Below are positions 24,600-37,885 of a stretch of DNA of 64,000 bases, piece after piece. Both the position numbers and the translations under genes were made by a program. This stretch comes from Sphagnum compactum. Taxonomy: Eukaryota; Bryophyta; Sphagnopsida; Sphagnales. Position 1 is the first letter of the stretch. The number at the start of each line of letters is the position of its first letter. The notes under the pieces are model-generated. The model did not search any database. It was given only the letters and a program-made list of their open reading frames with translations, and was not told where the DNA came from. Where the stretch lies: contig OZ234502.1 of NCBI GenBank assembly GCA_965153455.1, positions 8,029,495-8,093,494 on the forward strand. Reading direction: 5' to 3'.

Positions 24600-26290
24600 T
24601 TGGTATGTTATTGATTCACCATGGCTCTTCAAGTCTGTATGTCATAGCAACAAAATTCAAGGTTGCAAGAATCAAGTTGAGGCACCTATAAAAATAATTA
24701 TCGTAATAATATGTACTATGTATAGGTATTCATCCGTAAGGTGTCACAAGAAAGTAAGTGCATTGAGAAATATATGACCTTTTTACTGAAGAAAAAAAGA
24801 AATAAAAATGTTCACATTTCTCATTTTCACTCCAATATTTATTTAGCTTTTTCAAACAACTAATTGATATGTTTTAATTTCACTTTTTTAGGATGGGAAA
24901 ATTGTGGCCAAACCTGTGAGGTTACCTATTCTTCATGTAAGGATTTTTTTCGCACTCAAATTTGTCTTGGTGCTTTCGTGTCCACGTTTTTGACCATGTT
25001 TTTTTGCTGAACATTTGAACTACTTGCACATGGCAAGACATGCACTTTGATTAGTTCTAACATTCACATTGTTTTGTAAACCTCAATCCTTAAATGGGTG
25101 GGATTAAAACCCACTACAACCTTCTCAATTGGTTATTCTTATTGTCTAGATTACCATCTTTTGTCTCATGGCCTAACCACATACATGTTTATATTTATTA
25201 TTTAATGCATTGAAGACATCTCCTTGGGCCCTATTTTTCACACCCTCACTCCCCACACCTATGTGAATCCTAAATGGTGTTAAACCTAGCTCAACACTTA
25301 GATTCATAATCCAATTTGCATGAAGGCCCTCCTCAAATGGTTTGGACTTGGGCCCCAACTAGGTGAGCATTTTCACTTGAGGGTTTGCTTAAAAGGGCAT
25401 GTCACTTTTCCCCACTTTAAAAATGTCAACGTCCTTGTTGACATTATTCAAGGGTCATCGCCCTCGAGAACTTCTATCACTTCTATCATTTCTTTCCCTT
25501 GGTCAACCATTATGGGATAGCTACTTCCTTGATCAAAAGAACCCATTTGTGTTGGGTTTTTATGTTCTGAGCAAAAGAGGAACTACTAGACATGTTTTTT
25601 GTTTTCACCATGTGTGTTATTTTTTAATGTTTTCTATTTCAATTCACAATTCCCCCTTTTAGTTTTTTTCTCTTGGAGTTGATTTCAAGTCTAGTTTGGA
25701 GGTTCTAATCACCACATTGAATGAAGGTTACGAACATGCTAATAGATAATGTCAAACCGAGTTTTATAGTTTGAATCCCTTTTACCCAAGTGGGACATGA
25801 TTTGCAAATTCATGCATAAAAAATATAACTTCTCCACTTAACGATGTGGAATTTTATTTGCATGCAACATTATCCCAATTTTGCCTCACTAAACTTTAAA
25901 GTCTTTTTATTCAAGTTTAACTATAAGTCCATTTCCATTGGTTGCCACCTCCTTGCCTTTTCTAGTCACTTCTTCGCCCATGAACCTTAGTTTTCGCATT
26001 ACTAACCATGCTTGCATAACCCTTAACCTCCTTAAATTCATGAAGTTAATTTATTTTGTTTATTTGTTGAAGTTCTCTTCCACTTTAGAAAGGGTTGATG
26101 CTTCATCAACATTTTTAGGTTTTTTTAAGGTGGGGTTTTCATTTTATTTTGTGTTCTCTTCATTCAAAATTCGTGTTTGCATCACACAAAGTATGCTTTC
26201 GATCTTAACTGCAAGCATGTGTTCGATGGCATCCACATATAGTCACACCTTTTGTTTCCAGTCTGGTCATTAGCCATCACAAAAAAACAA
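24600..26290. other. Intergenic, possible 3' part of the gypsy element
   Basis: No gene recognised. The stretch adjoins the 3' side of the minus-strand gypsy pol remnant and may contain its degraded 3' untranslated region or LTR, but no LTR pair could be matched by eye. Confidence 0.3.
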
Positions 26291-26299
26291 CTTTAATTT

Positions 26300-28870
26300 T
26301 GAAATTTAAAAGGTTAGATGTGCCACAAAATTTGTCAACAATTTCAAGGTGTACACATCAAAGTTCGATTTATGCAAAATTTTATAAAACCCTGCATACT
26401 TGGCAATGAAACATAGGGTTGGTCCATTGGGCATCTTGAAATTCTAAATGTTCAACCACACATGTTCTCCAACCTCAAATTCCATGTGCCTTCACCTTTT
26501 ATTAGCATGTTTCTCATACCATTTTTGCACTTATTCCAAAAGCATTTTAGCTTGGGCGTATAACTCTTCATGCCCCTTGACCATCTCCACGACTTCTTTG
26601 GAGTGGTATTTTTATCATGGGAATGGTTAAATCCATAGGCTTCTTGGTTTCTTTTCTCAACATTAATTCAAATGGTGACATTTTGGTCACCAAGTGTGTT
26701 GTGAAATTATAATTAAACTTTGCTAGGCTTAGATGTTCACCTTAATCCCTTTGATTGGCACTCACATAATTTTTGAGGTATTGATTTAACACCCCATTGA
26801 CCTTTTTTATTTGACATTAATTTGTGGGTGAAATATCATACTAAAAGACAATTTGAACCCCATTTTTTAAAGCAAATGTTTTTAAAAGCTCGCCATAAAC
26901 TTGACGTCTCTTCACTTACAATGAATTGAAGCATCCCATGGTGCTTAACCCACATATCAAAAAACAACTTCCCAAATTGAAAGTTGTTGCAACCATTTTT
27001 GTTGGAACCATTTTTGTTAATTTAAAAAATTGATCAACTACTATTAGAATAGTGTCCATTCCATTCCACTTTGGGAGTTGAATCATAAAGTCCATGGATA
27101 CATTTTCCCATGGTTCATTGGGGATTAAAAAAGGTTCATAAAGTTTATATTTCTTCTTGTAAATGGACTTGATACTTTGGCACTTAACACATGTGAGAAC
27201 AAAATGTTTTACGTCCTCCTTCATTTCATGCTAGTAAAATCTTTTACCTACAACCACTCTTGTGGTTCATTTTCCATGGTGCCACCTTAAAGGCACATCA
27301 TGTTAATTTTTTCATGTTTCCTTATGTAGTTTTTTTGCTGGCACGTGAATTTGGGATTACTTCCATTTCAATAACCCTTCTTCTAAGGGGATGCCTTTCA
27401 CCATCCACCTTTTTCACAATTTTTTAAATATAGTTGTGCAAAAGGGTCTTACACATAAGTTTCTCTTATTTTTGCTCAAAGCTACTTTCCCTTTGGAAGT
27501 TGGCTTTTAATGTTGGATCCTCTATTAAAAGTTTTTCCACTTGGAATTCCTCAAGTTTCGACTTAATGCATCAACGACTACATTATCTCGACATGGCTTA
27601 TGGATCAATTCCACATCAAGTAATGCCAAGGTATTGTGTCATCTTAGTTGTTTGTTTAGGCCTTTGATTGGGTTTTGAAGTACTTTAGGGAGACATTGTT
27701 TACGAAAACATTCATCTTACATGTCCCTAGGTAGTGTTGCTAAGTTTTGAAGCAACACACCATGGCATACAACTTTTTTCATGAATTGGCCATCATAGTT
27801 GTGTTCCACAAATCTTCTTATTTTCAAAAGCAATTGGGTGTCCATCTTTGCATGAAGATTGCCTCAATAAGGAAGTCACTTACATCTATGTGAACTTCGA
27901 ATGATTTGGTGAAGTTTAAAAACTTCAATACAAGGGCAAACGAAAAAATTTCTTTCACATCTTCAGGTGCCCTCTATTGTTCCTCTATCCATTAAAATAA
28001 AAATAAAATTCTTGAAGAGATCCAAAAGAAATTTCGCCATCTATGAAAATCTTTTGATGAACTTTAAATAGAAGTTCACCAAACGTAGGAAGGATCAAAT
28101 TCCTTTGGTTGTGATTAATATTTTCCAATCTCTTATGGTTTGTAACTTTTTAGGGTTAGGCTTCACCCCTCCCCTAATAACACATGCCCAAGGAAGTCCA
28201 TCTCGTCATGCGCAAATTTGTTTTTCGCCTTATTGGCAAAGAGTTTGTTTTCTTAGAGCTTACTCAAAAGATATTTTGGAGCTTACTCAGAAGATATTTT
28301 AAGTGCTATGCATGTTCTTTAACATTCTTGGAATACACTAAAATATACCATGGAAACAAATCATCCATTGAATGATCTCCCAATTCAAGCCAATTAATAA
28401 GATCCAAGAAAGTTTTTTTGTTCAATGTGAATTGGTTCATGTTTGCAAGCAAATTAAAAAAAATTCCATTCACATTTTGGAATTCAATCTTGAATGTTTT
28501 GTTTCATAAAAGACTTGAACTCACCAACTTAAAATTGAACAATGAAGAAAAATTTCGAAAACAATCTTTTTTTGAGAACCCAATAATTCTCATGCCAAAA
28601 GGCACACCCATTTGACTAAGACTTTTATGAAGGCATTTGCCTTTGGCCATGGCAAGGTGCATTAAACATTACGAGAAGTTGCTTTCGCCAAAACCACATT
28701 GCTTTGTAATTAGGGCACTTATCAGGTTTCTTGAAGACCCATTGTGTTTGAATTTTAGAAGAGTTTACAAGACCTGCGTTGATTTTTTTATTAAATTTTT
28801 TTTTTTCAAGAGACCTTGTTTCAAAATTGTGGGGATAAATGTTTTCACTTGAGTTCCAAAATGCCAAGTG
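26300..28870 (-). pseudogene. Degenerate Ty3/gypsy retrotransposon pol (RT to integrase)
   Basis: Read on the minus strand, conserved pol blocks appear in order. An eroded RT gives YILVYSKNVKEHA followed by HLKYLLS (about 28270-28350) and KNKFAHDEMDFLGHV (about 28180-28230). The integrase gives FVLTCVKCQ (end of the zinc-binding finger) and EPWENVSMDFMIQLPKWNG (about 27060-27190). Next come DVKFMASF (an Asp of the catalytic core), FHPQINVK (about 26820), and EHLSLAKFNYNFTTH followed by KMSPFELM (about 26660-26750). Many stops and frameshifts interrupt it, so it is not autonomous. A 24-bp duplication (gagcttactcagaagatatttt) lies inside the RT part near 28257-28300. Confidence 0.82.
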
Positions 28871-28879
28871 TCACACATT

Positions 28880-29960
28880 CCAAATTAATTAATTTAGTTC
28901 AGATAATTAATTATCAAATATTTAATTTATCTGATTTTATCTAAAATAAGTATATAGAAATTAATTTTTTGAATTAAATATTTGATAATTAATTATTTGG
29001 ATCAATTATTTGAATCGATTATCTAGTGAGCTAGTTATCTAAATTAATTTTTCTAATTCAAATAATTAATTCGTTAATAAATTTAAATAATTAGTATCAG
29101 ATAATTAATTACTTTAATTAACTCAATAAAAAATTATTTGAAATAATAAGTCTAATTCAACTATCTTGTTAATTAGTTACTTCAGATATTTTATTATTTT
29201 ATTTCTAATAATTTACTATTAGATGATTAATTATCTAAACTCATATAATTATTCATTTATTATTTGAATTTTTAAATAATATTAGTTATTTGGATTAACT
29301 AACAAACTAATTGTTTGTATCAAACTGATTTATTATTCATATTAAAAGTTAATTATTCAGCTAAAATGATTAGTTCATAATTTTAAAGTAGATTACATAT
29401 TATTTAATATTTAGTATTTAATAAATTATTGAGTAATAATTCAATGCTAAAAATCATAAATTAAATATGAATTTGGGTAAAAACATCAAGGTAAAAAAAT
29501 GCATATCCATATGTACACCCAAATTGAATTTTTAATATAATATGCACATTGCTTTTAATCTTGCATTTAAAATAATTATATGTATCTGGATAATTAGTTT
29601 GTTAGTGAATTTAGATAATTAATGATCTAGTAATTATTGATGAAACAATTAGTATTTTAATTAATTAATTTAATTCATTATTAAATAACCCCAGCTTAGA
29701 AGTTTGATTATTATTTGATGAGAAGTTATTGTTCTTATACGTTCATATTACTTAGTCTAATTAACATAATTAGCTAATTAGTTAATGTAAAATTAATTAT
29801 ATGAATTAAATTTATTTATTTAAATTAATAATCAATTATCTAATATAATTAATATATTCATAATAATTAAATTTATTAAGCACTAGTAATATTTAATAGT
29901 TAAATTATTGAAATAATAAGTCTTTATAAAATATTACATGTGAATTTTTATCCTTATTAG
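28880..29960. other. Extremely AT-rich block (ATTAATTA words)
   Basis: About 1.1 kb composed almost entirely of A and T, dominated by aattaatt, ttaatta and aataatt words with no coding frame. It directly borders the gypsy remnant. It could be degenerate AT-rich satellite or a matrix-attachment-like region; only the composition is seen. Confidence 0.7.
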
Positions 29961-32280
29961 ATTATAATTCTTGCATAATATTCACAACATAGTTAAACAT
30001 TAATAATTCAATAGTTGTATCAATGGGAATCATTTTTAAAAAATTAGTTGTAAATGTATTCCAAAATTGGCGGTGGAAATGCGAACATGTAGTATGATCA
30101 CATGTATGTACATCATTTCTTAATTGCAACATAGTTGTTACATTTCTTAATGGCACATTTACAACAGTTCTAAAATAGTTGTCACAATGCAACTCCTCAA
30201 AAATTTAAACATGGTTGATTACATATGTATGTACAATGCTTACAAATACAAGATAAAAATTTCATTTTTAGTTCATTTGCAACTATAATACAACTAAATG
30301 ATTTTTAAATGTGACAATTTATTTATTGATTTCTTGTATTTTCAAGGGAATAGTTGCATAATAGTTGTAATACCCAAGGGATAATTGCATAGTAGTTGTA
30401 TATGAGTTGTTTTTTGAGCTCTACACCAAAGAGACCAAAGATTTTTCTTTTGGGGAGCATTGGGCGCTTGTTGAATTTTTAAGATTTTTGTTGTTCCAAT
30501 CAAGTTCCCAAAAGATTCCTAAAGTTCTCAATGTGTTCTCAAGATGTTCCTTATAGCACCACACTATTATCCCATTAGTTTAAATCAAAGTTTTCCTTTT
30601 TTATGTATAGGTGAGGCAAAGTGCAGGAACTCTATATTTCTATATTGAGACATCTATTTTTGGGAAGCCTTCAAAGTTTTAGTATTTTTTTTGAGACAGG
30701 CCAATCAAAATGGATCATTGCGACCAAAAAAAGGAAAAGAAGCTGAACTTGGGAGACATCCCTATCTAATTTAATAAGTACCTTAAAGATATATAGTGAT
30801 AATAGCAGATCATATGTTCGTCTCCCCCAAAATCTCAAAAATGTTACATGTAAAGTTAAGAATTATCACTTAATGTTTGGTGGCAGTTTTCAGGCACGTT
30901 GGATTCTGTCACCCTCCAACACACTCAATTGATGATTCTTACAGTGCCCCACAGCTGTGGGTTTTCGGTATAGGAGAAGGGCTTGTGTACAGGACCTTCT
31001 GTGATTTGAGATCTGTGCCCGAGGCCAGTAGTAGCGGAGGGAACAGGTTGAAAATCATGGAAGGGCCTACACTAAGGTCCATTTCCTACATAAAGCAGAG
31101 CTGGGATTTTTTCACTTTTCAGAAATAGTGACAGGCTGGCTGGTACCTTCGGCTGGTCATAAGATCCCAATACAGCCTGGCTCGTATCTTCCACTGCAGA
31201 AGATCCCGCTTGCTGAAAACAGGTTTCTTCAAGCAGGTACGGGAGCAGAAAATAAAAAGGAAAAATCCAGGCAGTGCTTTACGTCAAAGAATCGGCCTGA
31301 AACCCGATTCAATCTGGACTCATGACGAGTGGTGGCAAGTTCAGGATGTTGGACCTCAAGATAATGAGAGACAATTTCAGGGGGCTGATTGGATTGGGTA
31401 GAGGTCCAAGTTCTAGGTTAGGTATTGGGATATCCTCACTAGAGGTTCCATACACAAGTTTTCAAAAACCAGACTTGACCTTCACATTGCTTTGCACTAC
31501 CAGTGACATCAATTGACACAAGGTCAAAATATTAATAGATTTAAATTTATATAAATCCTGACTGGAGGTTCGATACACAATTTTTCTAAAACCAGATTTA
31601 CAAACTCAAGGGTGAAGAGAGTTGATTCCAGACCAGTGTTGACTTATTTTTACAAGAACAGTTGGGTTTGGGTTTAGAGTTTTTTTGAAAAAAATGAAAG
31701 ACATTTTCAGTTTTGAGTCTAGTAAATATTTAAAAGAAGTAAAAACCCATAAAATTTGGGGTTGAGTCAAATTTTACTTACTAATGACTTTGGGTTTTGG
31801 TTGAGGTCAGTTCTGGCTTATTTTTGGGGATGGTTTGAAAGTTAATTAAAGAATAATTTTGAACTTTTTGGATTTTTTTTTTCAAAATGTTCCTAAATTT
31901 TTTTCATGATGTTTCTTGAACTTCCCAATGGATTCTCAAAGTGTTCCCCAACATATTTCCAAAAGCAACAATAAGGACCAACATAAAGAACAATTAGATA
32001 ACAATGATCATCACCCACATGAGCTCTATTTGGACCTCTATCTAAAATAGGGAACAACTTAGAAAACAACACAAAATATTTGTGCAAAGGCCATTTCAGT
32101 GTTATCATTGGAGATGCGGATATATATTAATTAAAGCTTAGTGCTTGGACCTGGGATCTTAGAACCTAAAAATCTTAAACATTACTAGGACCCTAACCCA
32201 TACCTAACCTTATGACCAAGACCTTGTAAAAAGCTTTAAGGCCTGCTGCATCCGGTTTTTGGCTGGGTCTGGGTCCCGTC
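29961..32280. other. Intergenic, nothing coding recognised
   Basis: Several short open frames (for example 30877-31128 and 31128-31325, plus) show no recognisable family. A diverged direct repeat aggttccatacacaagttttc / aggttcgatacacaatttttc occurs near 31443 and 31566. Confidence 0.4.
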
Positions 32281-32281
32281 G

Positions 32282-32367
32282 GGTCCGATTCTTAACCGGT
32301 TCCGGGGTCCATGTAGAACCAACTACCAGGTCCGATTCTTAACCGGTTCCGGGCTCCATGTAGACCC
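32282..32367. repeat. Direct repeat, 39-bp copies, 47-bp period
   Basis: Both copies (32282-32320 and 32329-32367) begin ggtccgattcttaaccgg and continue ttccggg-tccatgtaga. They belong to the ggttcc-rich vocabulary seen elsewhere in the window, here in a local GC-rich patch upstream of the PPR pseudogene. Confidence 0.9.
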
Positions 32368-32683
32368 GTGGGGTCCGGCTCTTAGACCCGAATCCAGAAC
32401 CAGACCTTCACTTGGTCTGCCTCTTCTCCCGTGCCCTCTCATTCTCCACTGCTTCATTCCAGCTTCACAGTGTCCCGTTGTGTCATTGATCCTCCGTGGT
32501 GATGGCAGTGCGCCAGCGACTCGCCCTTGAGTCGTAATGCTCAGGACTTACAGTTGGGGCCACAGAGCCCTAGTCCATTCTTGCGGTGGACATGTTGCAC
32601 AAGTAGTACCGGGCCAAAGAGAAAAAGTCTGGCGGGAGCTTTTTTCCTACGCTTCGTAGCGGTGGGATTGTAGGCCGGAGAAG

Positions 32684-33240
32684 GTGAATCCCAGGTACCC
32701 AGATTTCAAGTATAAGAAGACGCAGGATGCACTATGGCTCCGGAACCGGAGAAACCCTCCACGGGTGGCAGCAGAGCTGGCTGCGATGGCACCAGAGATT
32801 GTACAGTTTGACAGCTTTTCATGGAGCAGAAGGCTTGTAAGAGATGCTAAGACTGGGGAATATGAGAAGACAATGGAGCTTTTCAAACGAATGCAACTAA
32901 AAGGTATGTGACTTGATAGGTTCAGGATTGTCATAGTGCTCAATGCATGTGCTAGTTTACACGCACTTAAAGGGGGCAGGCGAGCTCAGGAGCAGATCAT
33001 GCAAACTGGTTGCAAGGCTGATGTCTTTGTGGGAAGTAGCTTGATTGATATGTATGCCAGATGTGGGAGCATGGAGGATGCTCACAGAGTGTTCAACAAG
33101 ATGCCATCCTATGATGTGGTAAATTAGACTGTCCTAATATTGGGATTTGTGATATGTGGGCAAGGGGCTGAAGGCATTGTATCTTTACAATCGAATGCAG
33201 CAGGAAGGTGTGCAGCCAAACCTGTCACTTTTGAAATTGG
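32684..33240 (+). pseudogene. PPR (PLS-type) protein pseudogene
   Basis: Pentatricopeptide repeat fragments, normally organellar RNA-binding modules of RNA editing and processing factors. Readable pieces are EYEKTMELFKRMQLKGM, VLNACASLHALKGGRRA, DVFVGSSLIDMYARCGS, MEDAHRVFNKMPS, then LYNRMQQEGVQPN. The reading is broken by an in-frame TGA at 32909-32911, a TAG at 33125-33127 and a frameshift between about 33128 and 33190. About four to five repeat units survive and no C-terminal E/DYW domain was seen. A decayed fragment, not a functional gene. Confidence 0.88.
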
Positions 33241-33683
33241 ATTTTGAAAATAAGGTGTCCAGCTTCCATCATGTGCAGGAAACAAGTGGAATGGTTGGAA
33301 AAGTGAAAAAATTACAACATGCAGCATCTGAAATAAGAAACCACAAAGTTTTATTGAATTTGTTGCCAAGTGTAACAATGAAGGCTACATTGGACATTGA
33401 AGCCGAAAAAGAATAAGTTCAATTAAATAACCGAATGTAAATAAGAGTGGCTGCAATGAAAGACTGGAAAAGACATGTTAGTCATTTTGGGTGGAGCCTA
33501 GAATCTGCAAAAGGAAACATCTCTGCATTGTCCCTTGTATCCAGGGAGATAGACAAAAAATACTCTTCTTACACAGGGGACTCAGCTCAAACAAATGAAA
33601 TTCTAATGATGAAGCTACATGACTTTGCAATTGCGCCTGGTGTTTTGAAATTGCATTTTTCTATGTCAAATCTCCAACATTAG
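33240..33683 (+). pseudogene. Possible decayed coiled-coil protein fragment, unrecognised
   Basis: Directly after the PPR fragment, two frames look protein-like: 33240-33416 (EIRNHKVLLNLLPSV, then KATLDIEAEKE) and 33447-33683 (AAMKDWKRHVSHFGWSLES, then KLHDFAIAPGVLKLHF). They are separated by in-frame TAA codons near 33414 and 33437. The Glu/Lys/Leu composition suggests helical coiled coil. I do not recognise the family. The fragment ends just before the convergent thioesterase stop codon. Confidence 0.3.
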
Positions 33684-33687
33684 AACA

Positions 33688-36600
33688 CTAAAAATCCATC
33701 TGAGCATTGGAGTGAAAGGAATCCATCCAAGTGACTCTAGAGCTTTCAGATGGGGCTACTAGAAATGGCACAATATGGTCTTCCATCTCTGTTTCAGATA
33801 TGCTAAGATGATTACCTGGGAAAGCAACAAATGAAAGCTTCCCTGCCTTGTCCAAGGTTTGCAATCCAATCCAATCTTCCTTGTACAGATCAGTCTGCCA
33901 GAAACATAGAATGATAGTGATTAGTTGGACAACAAATCATGTGGTATAATTTTGGTAGGGCCAAAAGCTAGTTGGAGATCAAATTGGCAAACTTTGGGAG
34001 AGACAACAGAAAAGTGCCATACAAATCCTAACCTGAAAAATGAATTTCGTAGCATTTAGGATTTCAGTACCTCATTTGCAGGTAAAATTTCACCACCAAA
34101 GTCATTGTTTGCATAGTACCCAAACCAAGCTGTTTGAGGAGGTGTCAAGATGACATCCTCTGTAAACTGCAAATCAGCACAATGAGTGACCAACTGGGTA
34201 ATTATGTATTTGTCCCAAGTGAATTATCATACGACTCTTAAGATGAGACTCTTGAAACCCAGCTCAGTTCCAACAATAACTATCTACAGTCTAGTTAAGT
34301 AATTAGCAATGAAGACCAGATGGTGCCCACTTTCACCACCTACCATGATTAATGTCAGATGGTTGAGGCTGGACAGCCGCTTCTTATATATTTCGTTGCG
34401 GCTCTTAGCAATTTCATTGTTGAGTCTTGGCAAAAATGAAGTGCCTTTGTAATATCTGGACAACTCCTGCAAGCTCAACATCCCACCTCTGTTTCACAAT
34501 TCAAGGTCTTCCACATACCCTGGTTCTCTTCAATCTCACATGTATTTGCAAGCCATTCCCAGACTTGTCACACAAATTTGGAGCTCTGGACTGACTTGTC
34601 AATAACATTTGTGGACCAAGGATGTTAAGGCAATTTAACTTCTAATCCTGATGCCAAGGAACACAAAGAAACTGATCAAACAAGATCACCAGCAGCTTCA
34701 ATGGTTGCAAGTTTGAACTCACAGTAGGGATTTTTATGTATCCACTTGGTGCCAGATGATTCTGCATCGACAAAATCACATTGTTAAAGCCATTGTCACC
34801 CTGGAATAACTACATTCAAATGACAGAGCAAACAGTGGATATGTTAGGGCATACTCAAATGGCCATACTAAAGGATAGGCAAGCAAAATCCTAATTGTCA
34901 ACTAACAATTCCATCCTACAAGTTGCCTACTTTCCAATCTGAATGACCCAACATTGTGTTTGTGTTTCAAAACACAAGGTGGCTAATATGCTACAAAAAG
35001 AATGTGAAAATTAGTCAAATCTGGCCAAGACATAAATCAACAAGAAAATCCAGAGCTCTTCTACAGGACTAATAAGGATACACACCTGAACAATTTGTGT
35101 GTACACAAATCGTCCAATCACTGCATTGATCAACCTGCAAAGGGACATAACCTGAAGTAAGTGTTAACAAGTTGTTTCACAAAGAGATCAAAGTGGTCGT
35201 AAGGACCTAAAGTAACCAATATCGTTCCTTGTACATTCAAAGGAGCAGTGAATCAAGTGTGTGAGAATCAAAGAGAGAAATCTGGGATGTTTTCCATACA
35301 CAACAATTACACATCAAGCATAAAATTATTGAGAAATCCAGTTTGCAAACTTACAACACATAAAGGAACTGCAGCAATCCCAGCATGAGGACCTCCCAGA
35401 GACACAAAGTTGTAAACCTGTGTGCCCAAGTAGTCAATGGTCCCTCAGTTTCTTCAAATGTTGCAACAAGTCACTTGCAGCTTGGACTATCAGAGTGCAG
35501 GGGAGACTGATAATGTTGTTTGAGTCAATTGTACATAAGCGAAGGTCTCAGGCCATGAAAAGTTATTGTTCATGACCTGGAAGCTTATGAACTAATAGCA
35601 CAAGCTATGAGACAAATTTGTGTAACTCCAGGATTGGAGAAAAATCTGAACAGGAGACCTGTCTTAAGGAGGAAGATCAACTTACAGGTGGTCCTCCAGG
35701 GCACCATTCAATGACAGCTCGAGCTAACATGCTACCCTGCAAACATGAATCCACTCTCCAGTCAATAGCCCAAACCATATGATACAGTAGGCAATTCTCT
35801 CATGTGCTCAAGATTCTCCCACCTCCCTTCATAATAGATGGTCAAAAGAATTGTCACAAGCAAGTACCTGAGATAGACCAACAATGTTATATCCATCTTG
35901 CAGTTCTGGTTTTTCTCTGACCTAAAAGAGAAAAAAAATAAAATGTGAGTAGTCAGAATCTAGGGTTCCAAATCTCAGTGCAAGTAGTTTGCACATAATA
36001 GGGTATGCCAGAACACATGACATGCTATAGTTGTACTTTGAGCCAGTATGACAGTTGATGAACCAGAGGGATGGTACTTGTTTGGACAACACCACACCGG
36101 CACAGATTGTACCCTGCAATTTCTCTCAGAGTTCTTGTGCTGATGAATGCACTAAAACTTGTGTTATCTGACCAATTTATCTGGACACTATGGTAAATAG
36201 CCAAAACTGCTTTCAGAAAAAAGGGAAAAGATCAGTGACTCACTTTTTGACAGATAATGGCAGCCTGCACAAACCAGCAGCCATAACAATTAGGTCATTG
36301 ATGAAGAGAGACAGCTCAGTAGAATTCACCCAGTTTTCAAATTTCAAATGGAATGACAACAACTAGTCAACAGAACGGGTATGAGGCCTATTTTGTATGC
36401 AATCTATGACCCACCATCAATGTGCACCTCATGCTGAAGTATATACACTTTGCAAGAGATCACTGCTGAATTTGATCAAGTTGCATTCACATCTTTCTGA
36501 AACTATGATAACCCAGCCAGACTCTGTCTTGGAGGACATGCAACAATTCTCAGCAACATCAAGTCATGCATCATACCTGCTTCTCAAGATGTGTAAAATA

Positions 36601-37719
36601 TGAATCACGCCACCCATTTCCTACTGACCTGCAAGCAAAGCAGTTCTCATATAATAAGCAGATAACACCTCAGGTTCAACCTGAATCACTGGTGCACAAT
36701 CCAATAATCAAGGTTGGAAGGACTTTGCAACAGTTATATGGGACATGTCATCTTATCGTGTGGGGGAATGGACAAAGCATTATCTAATGATTTGCATTAC
36801 TGTACAGAAGCTGCTGGATTGCAGATTTGGGAATCAAACATGGGGTAAGAGTTGAGCGCACGTACATGCAGTGTCCCTCGGCTCCTGACATCTCACTGAG
36901 AACCTCTGTAAACTTCATGATCCCTTCATTCTTGCATTGATCTCCGATGCCTGCAAATAACAGGTCATCAAAATTCCAAGACAGAGATGACAAAAGAAGA
37001 AACAACATAGAGTTCGGCATTAGAATTTTGCTTCCAGTCTGAAAAAACGGATGCAATAGCGGATACGTAAAAAGCTGATAAGGCAAAAAAAAATTAAAAA
37101 AAACACAGGGAAGTCGGCTGGGGAACAACAACACCGATTCCGGTATACAATGAAAACTAGACAGGCATACGGCGCAGAAATTCAGACGTAAAAAGCAGTG
37201 TATGAGAAAGCAGTGTAGTAGATCGAACATGAGACAGAAAACGCAGGGGACAGGGAAAACGGAAAAGAAAAAAACTCTAAAACGCAGAAAGTGGAGAACC
37301 AAGTCTGAGAATGAAGCATGGAAGAATGGAGCGTAAACGAAACGTCAAGGGATTAAATAAGTACGTGACAGAAAGTCTATCATCAACAAAGGAAGAAGAA
37401 GAACAGAAGAAAATCGGAAGCTCAAAAAGGAAGTGGAAAAAAATTAAAAAAAGGATTTTCCAACCCTACATAAGGAGATGTGCAGCTCCACAATAGGAGG
37501 AGATGAGGGAATCTGAAAAATATGAAAAATCTGAAGATTATAGGAGAAGTGGGGAAGCAAACCATGCAAAACAATGAAGGGAAATGGTTTCAAAGGCGAA
37601 GCTTGAATATGGGGAAGAGCACACAGCCATAGCAACGCGAAGAGTAGCAGAGACAGAACAGAGAAGAGAGGAATCCCCCGGCGCCGGCATGATCGCTGCT
37701 GCTGCTGCATCGCTTCCAT
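33688..37719 (-). CDS. Palmitoyl-protein thioesterase (PPT1 family), 12 exons
   Basis: Hydrolyses the thioester of palmitate on proteins in the lysosome/vacuole or secretory pathway. Exons on the minus strand: 37563-37719, 36866-36950, 36577-36628, 36244-36264, 35868-35921, 35686-35736, 35355-35417, 35086-35151, 34723-34761, 34344-34466, 34071-34166 and 33688-33894 (stop 33688-33690). All have GT..AG borders, and phases join into one frame of about 337 residues, normal for the family. Residues 17-40 are a hydrophobic signal peptide (LFSVLSLLLFALLWLCALPH). Then come FIVLHGIGDQC, the nucleophile elbow GLSQG with Ser at about 122, NFVSLGGPHAG, DVILTP then AWFGYY (probable catalytic Asp at about 241) and GNHLSIS with the catalytic His at about 298. 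The start Met at 37719 is the first in the exon; Met-4 is an alternative. Exon 4 is only 21 nt (AAIICQK). Part of the mapping rests on matching plant PPT sequences from memory. Confidence 0.9.
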
Positions 37720-37885
37720 TTTTCGCGAAGGCAGGAAAGCGAAGCCAAACAGCAGCCTCCTTGTGGATCCATCGTTGCTCCTCGTGGTGGTGATGGCCCT
37801 GTTTCAGGATGTGGAACAGGATCTCAATTGGCGCGCTTTGGCGTCATTCCGGGTCCCAAACCAAATCTATTTCCGGAACCTCGTT

